A stretch of DNA of 6,637 bases from Clostridium_AD sp047624165 (GTDB lineage Bacteria > Bacillota > Clostridia > Clostridiales > Clostridiaceae): NCBI GenBank assembly GCA_047624165.1, contig JBLHPD010000246.1, forward strand, positions 1 through 6,637, in the 5' to 3' direction. The first letter of the stretch is position 1. Each line of letters opens with the position of its first letter. A program made the position numbers and the translations under genes. Below the pieces are notes generated by a model. The model did no database searches. It saw nothing but the letters and a program-made list of their open reading frames with translations, and had not been told where the DNA came from. Below are positions 5,171-6,637 of this stretch, one piece after another.

Positions 5171-6364
5171 TTATTTTATTATGTCCATTTCTCTACCTAC
5201 TTTTGCATAAATAGTTAAAGCCTTATCTAACATTTCTTTTGTATGCGCCGCTGTAGGCATATTTCTTACTCTTCCTGTTCCTTTTCTAACAGTTGGAAAT
5301 ACTATCGATTTTGCATAAACTCCGTTTTCAAAAATATTCTTACTAAATTCTTGAGTTTTAACTTCATCTCCTATTATACATGGAGTAATTGGAGTTTCAC
5401 TATTCCCAATATCAAAGCCTAGTTCTTTTAAACCCTTTTTCAAATAATTCGCATTTTCCCAAAGTTTATCATGTAACTCAGTGCTTTCTGTAAGTATGTT
5501 TATAGCCTCAATACAAGCCCCTGCTGAACCTGGAGTTAGAGATGTTGAAAATAGGAAAGGCCTTGCACGAACCATGAGCCAATCAATTAAGTCCTTTGTT
5601 CCAGCTACATATCCACCTACTACTCCAATGGCCTTAGATAGTGTTCCAATTTGAAAATCTATTTTATCTGATAGTCCAAAGTGATGTACAGTACCTACAC
5701 CTTTACCTAATACTCCTGAACCATGAGCATCATCTACATATGTTATTAAGTCAAACTCTTCTGCTATTTTCACAATTTCTGGTAGTTTAGCGATATCACC
5801 GTCCATAGAGAATACACCATCAGTAATAACCATGATTTTTTCATATAGACCTGATTCTACCGCTTCTTTCGCCTTATTTTTTAAATCTACCATATCAGAG
5901 TGTTCAACTCTTATAATTTTGGCACCGGATAATCTACAACCATCTATTATTGATGCATGATTTAATGAATCTGAAAGGATTGCATCTTTTTTATTCATCA
6001 CTGCCGAAATTGCCCCCATATTACAATTAAACCCTGATTGGAAAGCAATCGCTGCCTGCGTATGTTTAAATTTAGCAAGTTTTTGCTCTAATTCGGTATG
6101 AATTTCTAATGTACCATTTATTGTTCTAACCGCACCTGCACCCACGCCATATTTCTTAGTTGCTTCAATAGTTGCTTCAATCATTCTAGGACTCGTAGCA
6201 AGTCCTAAATAGTTATTTGAAGATAAGTTAATTAATTCTTTATCTCCAATCGTAATAACTGCTCCATTTTCACCCTTTAATATATTTATTACGTTATATA
6301 ATCCTTTACTCTTCAAATCTTCTAAATTTTCTTTTAAAAATTTTCTTAATACTTTACTTCCCAT
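5171..6364 (-). CDS. kbl: Glycine C-acetyltransferase (2-amino-3-ketobutyrate CoA ligase)
   Basis: Cytosolic PLP enzyme of the alpha-oxoamine synthase family that splits 2-amino-3-ketobutyrate with CoA into glycine and acetyl-CoA. Its 397 residues match the usual length of about 398. Visible residues are the PLP lysine Lys244 in GTLSKAIGVVGG, the YVDDAHGSG motif (Asp211, His214), the cofactor-stacking His136 in SLNHASII, and Arg367 in the GRVRNMPTAAHT block, which in the family holds the substrate carboxylate. AGAVRTINGT (76-85) and FQSGFNCN (108-115) are also typical. BioF, the closest alternative in this family, shares most of these motifs; the adjacent tdh makes Kbl much more likely. The ATG is preceded by GGAGG at 9-nt spacing. 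It is the first gene of the kbl-tdh operon. Confidence 0.94.
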   Translation of the reverse strand: MGSKVLRKFLKENLEDLKSKGLYNVINILKGENGAVITIGDKELINLSSNNYLGLATSPRMIEATIEATKKYGVGAGAVRTINGTLEIHTELEQKLAKFKHTQAAIAFQSGFNCNMGAISAVMNKKDAILSDSLNHASIIDGCRLSGAKIIRVEHSDMVDLKNKAKEAVESGLYEKIMVITDGVFSMDGDIAKLPEIVKIAEEFDLITYVDDAHGSGVLGKGVGTVHHFGLSDKIDFQIGTLSKAIGVVGGYVAGTKDLIDWLMVRARPFLFSTSLTPGSAGACIEAINILTESTELHDKLWENANYLKKGLKELGFDIGNSETPITPCIIGDEVKTQEFSKNIFENGVYAKSIVFPTVRKGTGRVRNMPTAAHTKEMLDKALTIYAKVGREMDIIK

Positions 6365-6388
6365 GGTAACATTCCTCCAACCTTTTAT

Positions 6389-6419
6389 TTTGTAAATTTT
6401 TTATTTTTAATCATGTTAA
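6389..6419 (-). promoter_or_regulatory. Weak candidate promoter for kbl
   Basis: On the minus strand TTAACA (6414-6419, 5 of 6 to the -35 consensus) is followed 19 nt later by TACAAA (6389-6394, 4 of 6 to the -10). It overlaps the T-tract of the upstream terminator. Only 53 nt separate the terminator stem and the kbl ATG, so a promoter must be here unless transcription reads through. Confidence 0.25.
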
Positions 6420-6461
6420 AAAAAAGCAAGGATTTCAATTTCAAATGAAAATCCTTGCTTT
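6418..6461 (-). terminator. Intrinsic terminator after the acyltransferase gene
   Basis: Perfect 13-bp stem, AAAGCAAGGATTT (6423-6435) and AAATCCTTGCTTT (6449-6461), with a 13-nt loop that can pair further with a one-base bulge. On the minus strand a run of eight T (6418-6425) ends it. It starts 23 nt after the stop codon of the right-hand gene and insulates kbl from it. Confidence 0.9.
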
Positions 6462-6484
6462 CATAAATCTATTTTCATTATTAC

Positions 6485-6637
6485 CTATTTTGCAATGGAA
6501 TATACTCCTCTATATTGCTGTGGTAACAACTCAGCTATACCTAACATTATTTCATTCATAGCCCTATCGTAATACTCATTTTTATCTTCATCCTCATTTT
6601 TAATCGGAAGCGTAATCGGATCACCAACATTAATATT
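6485..6637 (-). CDS. Probable 1-acylglycerol-3-phosphate acyltransferase (PlsC family), C-terminal 50 residues
   Basis: An open minus-strand frame enters from the right edge and ends at TAG 6485-6487; 50 residues are visible. The fragment runs from INVGDPITLPIKN through an acidic linker to EIMLGIAELLPQQYRGVYS. This resembles the C-terminal tail of PlsC-type lysophospholipid acyltransferases, where a V-x-x-G-x-P-I strand is followed by a last helix ending in LLP-x-x-YRG-x-Y. Such enzymes acylate lysophosphatidic acid at the membrane in phospholipid synthesis. The catalytic HX4D box is outside the window, so the call rests on the tail alone. It is followed by its own terminator. Confidence 0.65.
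   Translation of the reverse strand, partial: NINVGDPITLPIKNEDEDKNEYYDRAMNEIMLGIAELLPQQYRGVYSIAK

Noticed and set aside
6365..6422. Glycine riboswitch or T-box leader ahead of kbl, sought because of the pathway
   Set aside because: Fewer than 60 nt separate the upstream terminator stem from the kbl start, and no conserved aptamer or T-box motif is visible.
1..6637. Defence system, prophage, CRISPR array, toxin-antitoxin pair or novel multi-gene system
   Set aside because: All coding regions fall into known families, with housekeeping or metabolic roles where the role is known; there are no spaced direct repeats and no unexplained gene cluster.

Overview
The window looks like a stretch of low-GC Firmicutes chromosome, most likely from a Clostridium-type anaerobe. 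The basis is very AT-rich DNA, strong AGGAGG-like ribosome binding sites, two TTG starts, and a gene set (DUF1836, PepT, SDR-type threonine dehydrogenase with Kbl) that fits Clostridia. I see no mobile element, CRISPR array, tRNA, rRNA or phage gene. It reads as core housekeeping and amino-acid metabolism, not an accessory island.

Layout. Positions 1-1665 (minus strand) hold a two-gene unit: a DUF1836 protein with a MerR-like helix-turn-helix region, then pepT (tripeptidase T), whose C-terminus runs off the left edge. The pepT ribosome binding site overlaps the DUF1836 stop codon. Positions 1666-2020 are an AT-rich divergent intergenic region with several inverted repeats and candidate promoters for both directions. 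Positions 2021-3232 (plus strand) hold a hemolysin III/TrhA-family seven-helix membrane protein starting at TTG, and a thioredoxin-fold protein with a CPDC motif. A perfect 17-bp hairpin at 3234-3277 closes this unit and the convergent nth unit.

Positions 3299-3931 (minus) hold nth (endonuclease III, base excision repair), also starting at TTG. Positions 4021-6364 (minus) hold a kbl-tdh operon. Tdh oxidises L-threonine to 2-amino-3-ketobutyrate, and Kbl cleaves that with CoA to glycine and acetyl-CoA, so together they form the threonine-to-glycine route. A strong terminator follows tdh, and an unusual 12-bp-arm inverted repeat without a U-tract lies between the two genes. At the right edge (6485-6637, minus) are the last 50 codons of a probable PlsC-family acyltransferase, followed by a 13-bp terminator that separates it from kbl.

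No clearly novel system is visible. The points most worth checking are the palindrome overlapping the likely promoter of the DUF1836-pepT unit, the kbl-tdh intercistronic repeat, and the structured leader of the hemolysin III gene.
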